64,000 nucleotides of DNA, from assembly GCF_009857885.1 (NCBI RefSeq), contig NZ_WWER01000006.1, positions 1 to 64,000 on the forward strand. The letters run 5' to 3'. Position 1 is the stretch's first letter; each line of letters starts with the position of its first letter. Both the position numbers and the translations under genes were made by a program. The notes under the pieces are model-generated. The model made no database searches. It saw only the letters and a program-made list of their open reading frames with translations, and was not told where the DNA came from. Positions 42,488 through 49,737 of the stretch are shown piece by piece. This stretch comes from Pusillimonas sp. TS35 (lineage in GTDB: Bacteria > Pseudomonadota > Gammaproteobacteria > Burkholderiales > Burkholderiaceae_B).

Positions 42488-42922
42488 ATGCAGTCAAAGA
42501 ACACCCCAACAGAGCCGGGCACACGCCGATTGCACGGTGAGTACTGGTCGCCGTCGAAGGCCGGGCAAGCTGTGTTGACGGCGAAGCAATGTACAAGTTG
42601 CGGCGCCGGCTATTTGCCGGCGATCGCGACATGCGTACAGTGCAGCGGAACGACATTTCGCGATCTGCCGTTATCGCATCAAGGGGCGTTGTACACCTAC
42701 ACCATTGTGCATGGCAGCGGCGGCGTTTGGCCAAAGGTCTATGCGATTGGCTATGTCGATTACCCGGAAGGCGTACGGGTATGCGGCCATATCAGCGAAA
42801 CGGAGTCGGGCGCACTGCAAATCGGCATGCCCATGAGCGCTCACGAGACGACGCTTTACAAGGATAAGGAAGGTGTGGACGTGAAGTGTTTTCGTTTTGA
42901 GCCCGCGCAGGAGGAGAAGTGA
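42488..42922 (+). CDS. DUF35 zinc-ribbon OB-fold protein
   Basis: A 144-residue DUF35 protein with a complete zinc ribbon: Cys35, Cys38, Cys49 and Cys52 (QCTSCGAGYLPAIATCVQC), followed by an OB fold (GALYTYTIVHGSGGVWPKVYAIGYVDYPEGVRVCGHI). ATG at 42488 follows TAGGAGATG. It is encoded immediately before a thiolase, two bases from its start, and such proteins form stable complexes with thiolase-superfamily enzymes, probably presenting the CoA substrate. Contrast with the zinc-less DUF35 protein at 13614. Confidence 0.85.
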   Translation: MQSKNTPTEPGTRRLHGEYWSPSKAGQAVLTAKQCTSCGAGYLPAIATCVQCSGTTFRDLPLSHQGALYTYTIVHGSGGVWPKVYAIGYVDYPEGVRVCGHISETESGALQIGMPMSAHETTLYKDKEGVDVKCFRFEPAQEEK

Positions 42923-42924
42923 GT

Positions 42925-44064
42925 ATGCGACAGGTTTATGTCATCGGCGCGGGAATGGTTCCGTTCGGTAAGTACCCCGATACACCGCTGTCAGAGCTGG
43001 CCGCCAGGGCCATCAACGCAGCCCTGGCTGATGCCGGTATGAGCGGGGATGAAGTCACCGCCGCGTATGTCGGCAGCCAATGGGGCGGCAGCATGGTTGG
43101 TCAGCGTGCGCTCAAGTACACGGGCATGCTTGGTATTCCAATCATCAATGTGGAAAACGCATGCTCCAGTGGCTCCACGGCGCTGCATTTGGCAAAGGCT
43201 GCCGTTGCCACAGGCATGCACGATGCGATACTGGTGGTCGGGGCCGATAAGCTGAGCACCATCGCAGGGCCTTTGCCGCGCCACCCAGAGGACTTCGACG
43301 GGACGCTTGGCATGAGCCCGCCTGCCGCCTATGCCTCGCGCGCGCGCAGGTATATGCACGAGTTCGACGCGCTGCCTGAGGATCTTGCGCAGGTATGTGT
43401 AAAGAATCGGCGGCACGCGCGCGAGAACCGGATGGCGTTATTCCAGGCTGAGGTGTCGATAGAAGAAGTACTCGCATCGCGCCCCGTCGCGGATCCTTTG
43501 ACGCTGCTGCAATGTTGCGCAAGAGCCGATGGTGCGGCGGCCGTGATTGTCGCGAATGAGGATTGGGCGGGAAAATCCCAAAACGCGCCGGCGCGCATTC
43601 TTGCATCGCAGCTTTGTTCCGGCCGCTATCGTGGCGACTTTCGTGACATGACCAGCCCCGAGATAAGTGTGCGCTGCGCGGAAAAGGCGTATGCCGAAGC
43701 TGGCCTGACAGCCGGCGATATCCATTTGGCCGAGGTTCATGATGCATTCAGCATTGCTGAGATGCTTTATTACGAAGCATTGGGTTTCTGTGATCGCGGG
43801 GCAGCCAAATTCCTGATTCGTGAAGGGGCAACAGCCATCGGCGGCACGCTGCCGGTCAACCCGAGTGGCGGCCTGATGGCAAAGGGGCACCCCCCGGGCG
43901 CTACTGGCGTGGCCCAAGTGGTCGAAGCGGTCGAGCAGCTGCGCGGACATGCCGGTGCGAGGCAGGTGAAAGGCGCCAAGAACGCACTCACGCACTGCAC
44001 CGGAGGGGGCGTATCCGGGCTGGACCATGGCGCCTGCACTATCCATATTTTGTCGGTGGCTTGA
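42925..44064 (+). CDS. thiolase family protein (SCP-x/acetyl-CoA acetyltransferase type)
   Basis: A 379-residue thiolase with the complete catalytic set: Cys80 in NACSSGS, His272 in VHDAFS, His322 in GHPPGATG and Cys358 in HCTGGG. It should cleave a 3-ketoacyl-CoA with CoA. The ATG at 42925 is well spaced from GAGGAG; an overlapping GTG at 42919 is too close to it. The DUF35 partner lies directly upstream. Compared with the thiolase-fold protein at 14024, which has lost all these cysteines, this one should be a true thiolase. Confidence 0.88.
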   Translation: MRQVYVIGAGMVPFGKYPDTPLSELAARAINAALADAGMSGDEVTAAYVGSQWGGSMVGQRALKYTGMLGIPIINVENACSSGSTALHLAKAAVATGMHDAILVVGADKLSTIAGPLPRHPEDFDGTLGMSPPAAYASRARRYMHEFDALPEDLAQVCVKNRRHARENRMALFQAEVSIEEVLASRPVADPLTLLQCCARADGAAAVIVANEDWAGKSQNAPARILASQLCSGRYRGDFRDMTSPEISVRCAEKAYAEAGLTAGDIHLAEVHDAFSIAEMLYYEALGFCDRGAAKFLIREGATAIGGTLPVNPSGGLMAKGHPPGATGVAQVVEAVEQLRGHAGARQVKGAKNALTHCTGGGVSGLDHGACTIHILSVA

Positions 44065-44165
44065 AAAAAATGCGGCCAGCTTGAAAGGAGGGGCGGGCCG
44101 CGACCTCAACCCGTTGGTGTGAGCCATCAGGAATCTACTTACATAATCAATCAAGAGAGAAGACG

Positions 44166-45194
44166 ATGAACCACGATGAATACAAGAAAACCGCGGCAGG
44201 CAGCACTGCGCACCCTTCCAGGCGTTGGGTCACACGCGCTGTTGCCCTGTTGGCGGCTGCATCGGCCCTGTTTCTCGGTGGCAAAGCAATGGCTGCCTAC
44301 CCTGAGCGCCCCATACGTATGCTGGTCGCTTATGCGCCGGGCGGCTCCACAGATGTACTGGCTCGCATGTTTGCCCAAGAGCTGAGTACCAAACTGGGGC
44401 AGTCTGTTGTGGTAGAAAACAAGGCGGGAGGCGGCACGCTGATCGGCACCCAGCAGGTTATTCGTGCGAATTCTGATGGCTACACATTGTTGTTTGGTTC
44501 CCCCGCCACCGTCATTACACCGCTGCTTTACGCCAACCCGCCCTATGATGTGCTGGAAGATCTGAGCCCGGTCAGTATGGCAACGGTGCAATCCATGGGT
44601 GTGCTGGCCTCTTCCGCAAAGGGTTTCAGTTCAGTCGCCGATCTCATTTCCTATGCCAAAGCAAATCCAGGCGCGGTGAACTTTGCGTCGTCGGGAAACG
44701 GCTCCGCACAGCATCTTTCCGCCGAGGCGCTTAGTGAGGCGACTGGAATCAAAATGACGCACATCCCTTACAAGGGGGCAGGGGTGGCGATTACCGACTT
44801 GCTGGCGGGGCGTGTGGATCTGATGATCACATCTCTGGTAGACAGCATGATGGAGAACGTGAAGAGCGGCACTATAAAACTGCTTGCCACGACTGGCCCC
44901 GCTCGCGCGGCGGCAATGCCCAATGTGCCTACCGTGGCCGAAAGCGGTGTACCGGGCTTCAGCGTGACAACATTTACCGCGATTTATGGCCCCAAGGGAA
45001 TGCCGCAAGAGGCGGCTGATACGATAGGCGCAGCCATGAAAGAGATCCAGGCCGAGGGCAAGATTCAGAAGCTGATCGAAACACAAGCCATGGACGTACG
45101 CGCCTCTTCCACCGCGCAAATGGCGGAGTTCATGGCCAAGGAAAAAGCCTTCTACAGCGGCATTATCGTGCGCACCAAGGCCTCCCGCGATTGA
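44166..45194 (+). CDS. Bug-family tripartite tricarboxylate transporter substrate-binding protein
   Basis: A 342-residue periplasmic receptor with a longer than usual N-terminal region: 20 polar residues precede the hydrophobic core, and cleavage is expected near KAMA at about 43. Then AYPERPIRMLVAYAPGGSTDVLARMF, NKAGGGTLIGTQQVI, HIPYKGAGVAITDLLAGRVD and VPTVAESGVP follow, all Bug features. AGAGAGAAG precedes the ATG. Last gene of the MmgE-DUF35-thiolase operon, ended by a hairpin at 45206-45233. Confidence 0.9.
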   Translation: MNHDEYKKTAAGSTAHPSRRWVTRAVALLAAASALFLGGKAMAAYPERPIRMLVAYAPGGSTDVLARMFAQELSTKLGQSVVVENKAGGGTLIGTQQVIRANSDGYTLLFGSPATVITPLLYANPPYDVLEDLSPVSMATVQSMGVLASSAKGFSSVADLISYAKANPGAVNFASSGNGSAQHLSAEALSEATGIKMTHIPYKGAGVAITDLLAGRVDLMITSLVDSMMENVKSGTIKLLATTGPARAAAMPNVPTVAESGVPGFSVTTFTAIYGPKGMPQEAADTIGAAMKEIQAEGKIQKLIETQAMDVRASSTAQMAEFMAKEKAFYSGIIVRTKASRD

Positions 45195-45205
45195 TGCTCA
45201 TGGGT

Positions 45206-45233
45206 GCTGCGCCATTGATTGGCGCGGCATTTT
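45206..45233 (+). terminator. probable intrinsic terminator after the MmgE/thiolase/Bug operon
   Basis: GCTGCGCCA (45206-45214), loop TTGAT, and TGGCGCGGC (45220-45228) form a nine-pair stem with one G-T pair, followed by ATTTT. It is 12 bases after the Bug stop codon. Confidence 0.7.
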
Positions 45234-45661
45234 AGCCAACGCCTCTTCCGCCGTGCGGCGCCAGCTTTGTTATCCATGCAACCGGGGGAAAATCCCGATT
45301 CGGCGTCGGGCTTAATGCAAATTAAGGCGCCAAAGAATAAAACTGTTTCGGTGCAGCGGCCTTCCGTGCTTGCTTAGACAAAACGGAAGAACCCTCGCGC
45401 GCCTTTCGATGCCGCGTATGCCCCGCGTAATGCCTTGAAAATAATGATCAATGTAATCTTATCCCGCATATGGGCGAGGCGGCGCGGGCTGATTCTTTTC
45501 TCTCGTGCCCTTCGCGCCAAGACGAAGAAGATCATCGCCGGATGTTTTACGCCTGACATGGCGCTGCCGACATATCCCGCATTCAGCGTGGTGGATTAAC
45601 AGCCGGCGCCCGTCTCGGCTCCTAGACTATGACTGCCGTCCACATCCTGAGGGAGGCAGTT
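45234..45661. other. intergenic region upstream of the nitric-oxide-reductase-like operon
   Basis: About 430 bases with no recognised gene. A 61-codon minus frame at 45374-45559 is rich in basic residues but resembles nothing familiar. The gap should hold the promoter of the Nor-like operon. I looked for an FNR/Dnr-type TTGAT-N4-ATCAA box and found no acceptable match; ATGATCAAT at about 45443 gives only one half-site. Confidence 0.45.
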
Positions 45662-45925
45662 ATGGCGCAACGCATCATCGATGGGGTGTTGTCAGCCCTG
45701 GCGGCTCTGGTCAGCGTTTTGCTGTCCTGGCCTTTCTGGCGGGATTTCCAGTATTGGCCCGAATCCCGCACCATGTGGTGGTTGTACTTCGCGGCGGGCT
45801 ATGTCCTGGCGGTCTATGTGTTCTATGTATTCCTGGGCAGCCTGCGTACTTTGTTCCTGCATGACGAGCAGGTGCGGCCCTCCGCTGCCAGGCGCGACAG
45901 CCGCGTTCGGGAGGAACGGCCATGA
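45662..45925 (+). CDS. small membrane protein of the Nor-like operon
   Basis: An 87-residue protein with two predicted membrane helices (about 8-24 and 38-60; LSALAALVSVLLSWPFW and MWWLYFAAGYVLAVYVFYVFLGSL) and a polar, arginine-rich C-terminus. ATG at 45662 follows GAGGGAGG, which is preferred over the in-frame ATG at 45629. Its last codons overlap the start of the cytochrome c gene (ATGA), so it is co-translated with the Nor-like subunits and is probably a small accessory subunit. I do not recognise its family. Confidence 0.65.
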   Translation: MAQRIIDGVLSALAALVSVLLSWPFWRDFQYWPESRTMWWLYFAAGYVLAVYVFYVFLGSLRTLFLHDEQVRPSAARRDSRVREERP

Positions 45926-46881
45926 GTTGCCTGAACGGAACCGACTGCCGCGAACCGGCCCAGCGTCGGCTTGCCCTGGCTGTGCTGGCATTGATGCTGG
46001 CTATTTTTCTGTTGCTGTCTTTCTGGTCATTCCTGCCTTCGCGCAAGCAGATCATCCCCGACACGATCCAGTACAGCGGCATCGACGCCGTGGAAGGCAA
46101 GCGAGTATTCCAGGCCTATAACTGTATGGGCTGTCACACTATCGTTGGCAATGGCGCCTACCTCGGGCCCGACTTGACACGCATTCACGCCGACGCCGGT
46201 GCCGCATGGTTGGCGGCCTTCCTACCTTCAGCGGGCGGCTGGCCGACGTCGGCCGCCATACAGGTGCAACTGCAGAATCCGGCGATCAAGGAAGACGCGG
46301 GTACCGCCGACCTGCAGGCATACCGCCAGCGCTATCCCGGTGCGGCCGAACGCCTGGACCGGCGCGGCGGCCAGCACACCTTGATGCCGAACCTGCCACT
46401 GAACGCCCATGAGGTATCGGCCTTGATCGCGTTCCTGAAATACACCTCGGCGATGAACACCGAGGGCTGGCCGCCCAAGCCGCGTGAAGCCCGACGGATG
46501 CCGAGCCAGATGCGGCAGGCTGGCGTCGTGGAAACGGCGTCTGTCCAGACGGCGGCTGTCGCATCCGCTACCGTGCAGGCACAGGGGCTCGATCCCGTGG
46601 CACACGGCAGAAAACTGGCCGCCGATCTGGGTTGCACGGCCTGTCATGCCACCGACCAGAAGCGCGTGGTGGGCCCCGGTTGGGGCGGCTTATCCGGTCG
46701 GGAGGTGCACCTGGCCGATGGCACCACTGTCAAGGCGGATGATGATTACCTGATCCGAGCGATCCGCCAGCCCGACGCCCAGGTTGTCACGGGCTACCCG
46801 CCGCACGTCATGCCGTCCTATGACGCGCTGGTCGGCGAGGCCGACATAAAGGCCCTGGTGGCCTATCTGCGCAGCCTGTGA
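45922..46881 (+). CDS. NorC-like subunit fused to a second cytochrome c domain
   Basis: A 319-residue membrane-anchored dihaem cytochrome c. One N-terminal membrane helix (about 17-36) is followed by a NorC-like domain with Cys68-x-x-Cys71-His72 (NCMGCHTIVGNGAYLGPDL) and likely Met155 ligand, then a linker rich in Ala/Val/Thr and a second domain with Cys238-x-x-Cys241-His242 and Met297. Ordinary NorC is about 150 residues with one haem c, so this protein has twice the usual haem content. It lies immediately before the NorB-like gene and should deliver electrons to it. Confidence 0.83.
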   Translation: MSCLNGTDCREPAQRRLALAVLALMLAIFLLLSFWSFLPSRKQIIPDTIQYSGIDAVEGKRVFQAYNCMGCHTIVGNGAYLGPDLTRIHADAGAAWLAAFLPSAGGWPTSAAIQVQLQNPAIKEDAGTADLQAYRQRYPGAAERLDRRGGQHTLMPNLPLNAHEVSALIAFLKYTSAMNTEGWPPKPREARRMPSQMRQAGVVETASVQTAAVASATVQAQGLDPVAHGRKLAADLGCTACHATDQKRVVGPGWGGLSGREVHLADGTTVKADDDYLIRAIRQPDAQVVTGYPPHVMPSYDALVGEADIKALVAYLRSL

Positions 46882-46894
46882 AAAGGAAGCCATC

Positions 46895-48598
46895 ATGATC
46901 AAGATCGACTATCAAACGCAGCGCCTGAGCCTGCGCTTCTTTGTACTGATGCTGGTTCTCTTCGGATTCCAAGTCGCGCTCGGCCTGGTGGTTGCTGTGC
47001 AGCACATGGATCCGACGCTGCTCTCGGGCGTCGCCAACTTCAACGTCCTGCGCGCCGAGCACACCAACCTTGGGATTCTCTGGATTCTGTCGGGTTTCAT
47101 CGGCACCATCCTGTTTGTCGGCCCTCTGCTGTCGCACCGTGAACTGGCCGCCCCTTGGCTGATCCGCTTTCTGTTCTGGGCACTGGTGGCTGTTACGCTG
47201 TGGAACGTTGGCACGCAATTCCTGGCGACGCGAGGCATCGCGGGCTGGTGGCTGGGGCAGCCCTGGCTGCAGGAAGGGCTGGAGTATTTGGAAGCCGGGC
47301 GGGCCGCTGATGTGATCATCTTTATCGGTTTCGCCATTCTGGCCTGGGTGGTGCTGCGCACCTTCCCGCCGCGCCGCGAGTGGAATGAGATCCACTGGGG
47401 GCTGGCGATAGGCGTCTGCGCGCTGACTTTCGTCTGGCTGTTCGGCGTGTTCTTCATCGAACGCCTGGACCTACAAGAGTATTTTCGCTGGTATGTGGTG
47501 CACTATTGGGTCGAGGGCGTGTGGGAAGTCATCCATATCAGCCTGGTCGGCTTCCTGCTGGTGCTGATGTTCAAGGCCGACATCAAGACGGTGGGCTATG
47601 CCGTGTTCTGGGGTGTCGCGTTGGTCTGGCTCTCGGGCCTGATTGGCAACGCGCATCATTATTTCTGGATCGGCACGCCGGAGTTCTGGCAATTCTGGGG
47701 ATCACTATTCAGCGCCCTGGAGCCGTTGCCTCTGGTGTTCTGCTTCTGGCACATCTATCTGGATGCGCATCAGGATCGCCGTCCCCTGGAAAATGCCCCC
47801 GCGTTCTACTTTATCCTGGGCTCAGTGGTGCTTGAGCAAGTCGGCGCTGGCATCCTGGGTTTCACCATGACTTTCGCCCTGACCAATGTCTGGTCGCACG
47901 GCACCTGGGTCACCCCTGCGCATGCTCACCTGGCGCTGTTCGGCACCTTCGGCATGCTGGGTATTGCGGCCGCTTACTATGCGATCCCGCTGTTGCGTGG
48001 CCTCAACAGCTTTGATCAGCGGTTGGGCCGCATCGCCTTCTGGCTTGTGTTTGCCGGCATGCTCGGCATCGCTTTCGCCTTCGCCATCGGCGGCACCATT
48101 CAGGTCTTCCTGTATCGATCCATGGGGCTGAGCTGGTTCGGCGGCGAGGTGTTTCCCGCGATGCAGTTCTACAAAGTGTTGGTACCGTTGTTCGGCTTGA
48201 TCTTCCTGGCTGGTGCAGGCCTGCTGATCTACGACCTGCTGACCCTGGGGCTGCGCAGCCGCAATGCAACAGGACAGCGCACGGATGCCACGAGGGCGGA
48301 ACCGCGCGGCTGGGGCCGCCTGCTGCAGGGCACGGAAGCAGGCCTATGGCTGACAAGCATGTGGATTTTCGGCGCCTTCATTACACTGGGCCTGCTCAGC
48401 TTCAACCTGGATACGGTCGCCCTCGGCGATCCTACTATTCCCTACGTGCTGGCCGGTATGGGCTATCCCGGCCTGTTGCTGGCCACGCTGCTCTTCGTCT
48501 GGCGTTTCCTGGCCTCGCTCGAAGCCCGGCCCGCTATCGAACCAAGCCCTGCAAGCCTGGCCAGCCAGCAGGCGGCCGGCCAGGCAGTTGGAATGTGA
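46895..48598 (+). CDS. norB: NorB-like nitric oxide reductase catalytic subunit with C-terminal extension
   Basis: A 567-residue haem-copper superfamily protein. Low-spin haem His56, non-haem iron ligands His203, Glu207, His254 and His255, the second-sphere Glu211 and Glu276, and haem b3 ligands His343/His345 are all present, each exactly four positions before the numbering known for Pseudomonas aeruginosa NorB. This supports a true NO reductase active site rather than an oxygen reductase. About 100 residues beyond normal NorB length add probably two membrane helices (WLTSMWIFGAFITLGLL; LLLATLLFVWRFL). AAGGAAG precedes the ATG. No norQ/norD genes follow; the next gene converges. Confidence 0.85.
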   Translation: MIKIDYQTQRLSLRFFVLMLVLFGFQVALGLVVAVQHMDPTLLSGVANFNVLRAEHTNLGILWILSGFIGTILFVGPLLSHRELAAPWLIRFLFWALVAVTLWNVGTQFLATRGIAGWWLGQPWLQEGLEYLEAGRAADVIIFIGFAILAWVVLRTFPPRREWNEIHWGLAIGVCALTFVWLFGVFFIERLDLQEYFRWYVVHYWVEGVWEVIHISLVGFLLVLMFKADIKTVGYAVFWGVALVWLSGLIGNAHHYFWIGTPEFWQFWGSLFSALEPLPLVFCFWHIYLDAHQDRRPLENAPAFYFILGSVVLEQVGAGILGFTMTFALTNVWSHGTWVTPAHAHLALFGTFGMLGIAAAYYAIPLLRGLNSFDQRLGRIAFWLVFAGMLGIAFAFAIGGTIQVFLYRSMGLSWFGGEVFPAMQFYKVLVPLFGLIFLAGAGLLIYDLLTLGLRSRNATGQRTDATRAEPRGWGRLLQGTEAGLWLTSMWIFGAFITLGLLSFNLDTVALGDPTIPYVLAGMGYPGLLLATLLFVWRFLASLEARPAIEPSPASLASQQAAGQAVGM

Positions 48599-48605
48599 GG
48601 CGGCT

Positions 48606-49736
48606 TTAGGCCATGCCGCCGATCGCGGACCGGAAGCGGCGTAACGACAGATAAAACATGATGGAGCCGATGAGCAACAGCGCCAGGAGCGAGGGCCAGA
48701 CGACGCCGAACCCCGCGCCCCGGTACAGGATCGCCTGCCCCAGTTCGACGAAATGCGTGGTGGGCGCGGCCAGCATCAGATCCTGAGCGAGCCAGGGCAT
48801 GCTTTCGCGGGGCGTCGTCCCGCCAGAAAGCATCTGCATGGGAAGCAAGAGCAGGATCATCAGCATGCCGAACTGCGGCATGTTGCGCGCGAGCGTGGCC
48901 AGGTAGATGCCCATGGCGGTCATGGCGAACAGATGCAGGGTTGCGCCGGCGAAGAACAGCGGCAGGGATCCTTCGATCGGCACATGCAGCAGACCCCGCA
49001 CGATGCCATTGAGCGACAGCGCGGCGGCGGCCAGCACGACCAGACTCATGGACCAGACCTTGGAAAGCATGATCTGGGTCGGCGTTACAGGCATCACCAG
49101 CAGATGCTCGATGGTGCCGTGCTCGCGCTCGCGAATCAGGGCCGCGCCAGTGAGGATTAGCGACAGCATGGTGATTTGGTTGATGATCTCCATGAGGCCG
49201 CCGAACCAGGACTTTTCCAGACCAGGGTTGAAGCGCGCCCGCAGGACCAGATTGACGGGCGGGCTGACGGCCTGGCCGCGCCCGCGAAGGAAATTCGTGA
49301 TCTCGCCCCGGATGATTTGCTGGATGTTGCCGTTTCCGGTAAAGGCCTGGCTCATGCGGGTCGCGTCGACATTGATCTGGATCTCCGCGTCCCGCCCTGC
49401 CAGCACGTCGCGCTGAAAATTGGGCGGGATGTTCAGCACGAAGGAATACCGGCCGATGTCCATGCCTGGATCGACCTGTTTGTGGCTGATCATGGCAGGC
49501 GGCATGAACTGCGGCGGGTAAAAGGCGTTTGTGATCTGCTGAGACAGGGGGGAGACATCTTCATCCACGATGGCGATCGGGACGTGGTGCAGAGTTTCGG
49601 GGATGGCCGTGGCGGCGGTGTAGACCGACACGGTGAAGGAAAATGCGATCAGCACCAGCATGACCGGATCGCGCCACAGGCTCCAGAGTTCTTTTACGCC
49701 CAGATGCCAGATGGTTCCGAGGGATCTGATTTTCAT
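48606..49736 (-). CDS. ABC-2 type permease (YhhJ-like)
   Basis: A 376-residue ABC-2 permease with one N-terminal membrane helix, a large extracytoplasmic domain (about 45-180) and five C-terminal helices; ALIREREHGTIEHLLVMPVTPTQIMLSK is the family signature. The start at 49736 is one base from the stop of the RbbA-like gene. Last gene of the NodT-HlyD-RbbA-YhhJ operon on minus. With the RbbA-like protein it forms the inner-membrane part of an exporter, or a closely related assembly. Confidence 0.87.
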   Translation of the reverse strand: MKIRSLGTIWHLGVKELWSLWRDPVMLVLIAFSFTVSVYTAATAIPETLHHVPIAIVDEDVSPLSQQITNAFYPPQFMPPAMISHKQVDPGMDIGRYSFVLNIPPNFQRDVLAGRDAEIQINVDATRMSQAFTGNGNIQQIIRGEITNFLRGRGQAVSPPVNLVLRARFNPGLEKSWFGGLMEIINQITMLSLILTGAALIREREHGTIEHLLVMPVTPTQIMLSKVWSMSLVVLAAAALSLNGIVRGLLHVPIEGSLPLFFAGATLHLFAMTAMGIYLATLARNMPQFGMLMILLLLPMQMLSGGTTPRESMPWLAQDLMLAAPTTHFVELGQAILYRGAGFGVVWPSLLALLLIGSIMFYLSLRRFRSAIGGMA

Positions 49737-49737
49737 G

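Noticed and set aside
45430-45460. FNR/Dnr box upstream of the Nor-like genes
   Set aside because: Only ATCAA is present; the paired TTGAT half-site at the right distance is missing.
45374-45559. 61-codon minus frame upstream of the Nor-like operon
   Set aside because: No recognisable family, no ribosome-binding site, very basic composition; treated as chance.
48599-48620. GGCGGC...GCCGCC as a bidirectional terminator between the NorB-like and ABC-2 genes
   Set aside because: Short stem, ten-base loop, partly inside coding sequence and without a T-run.
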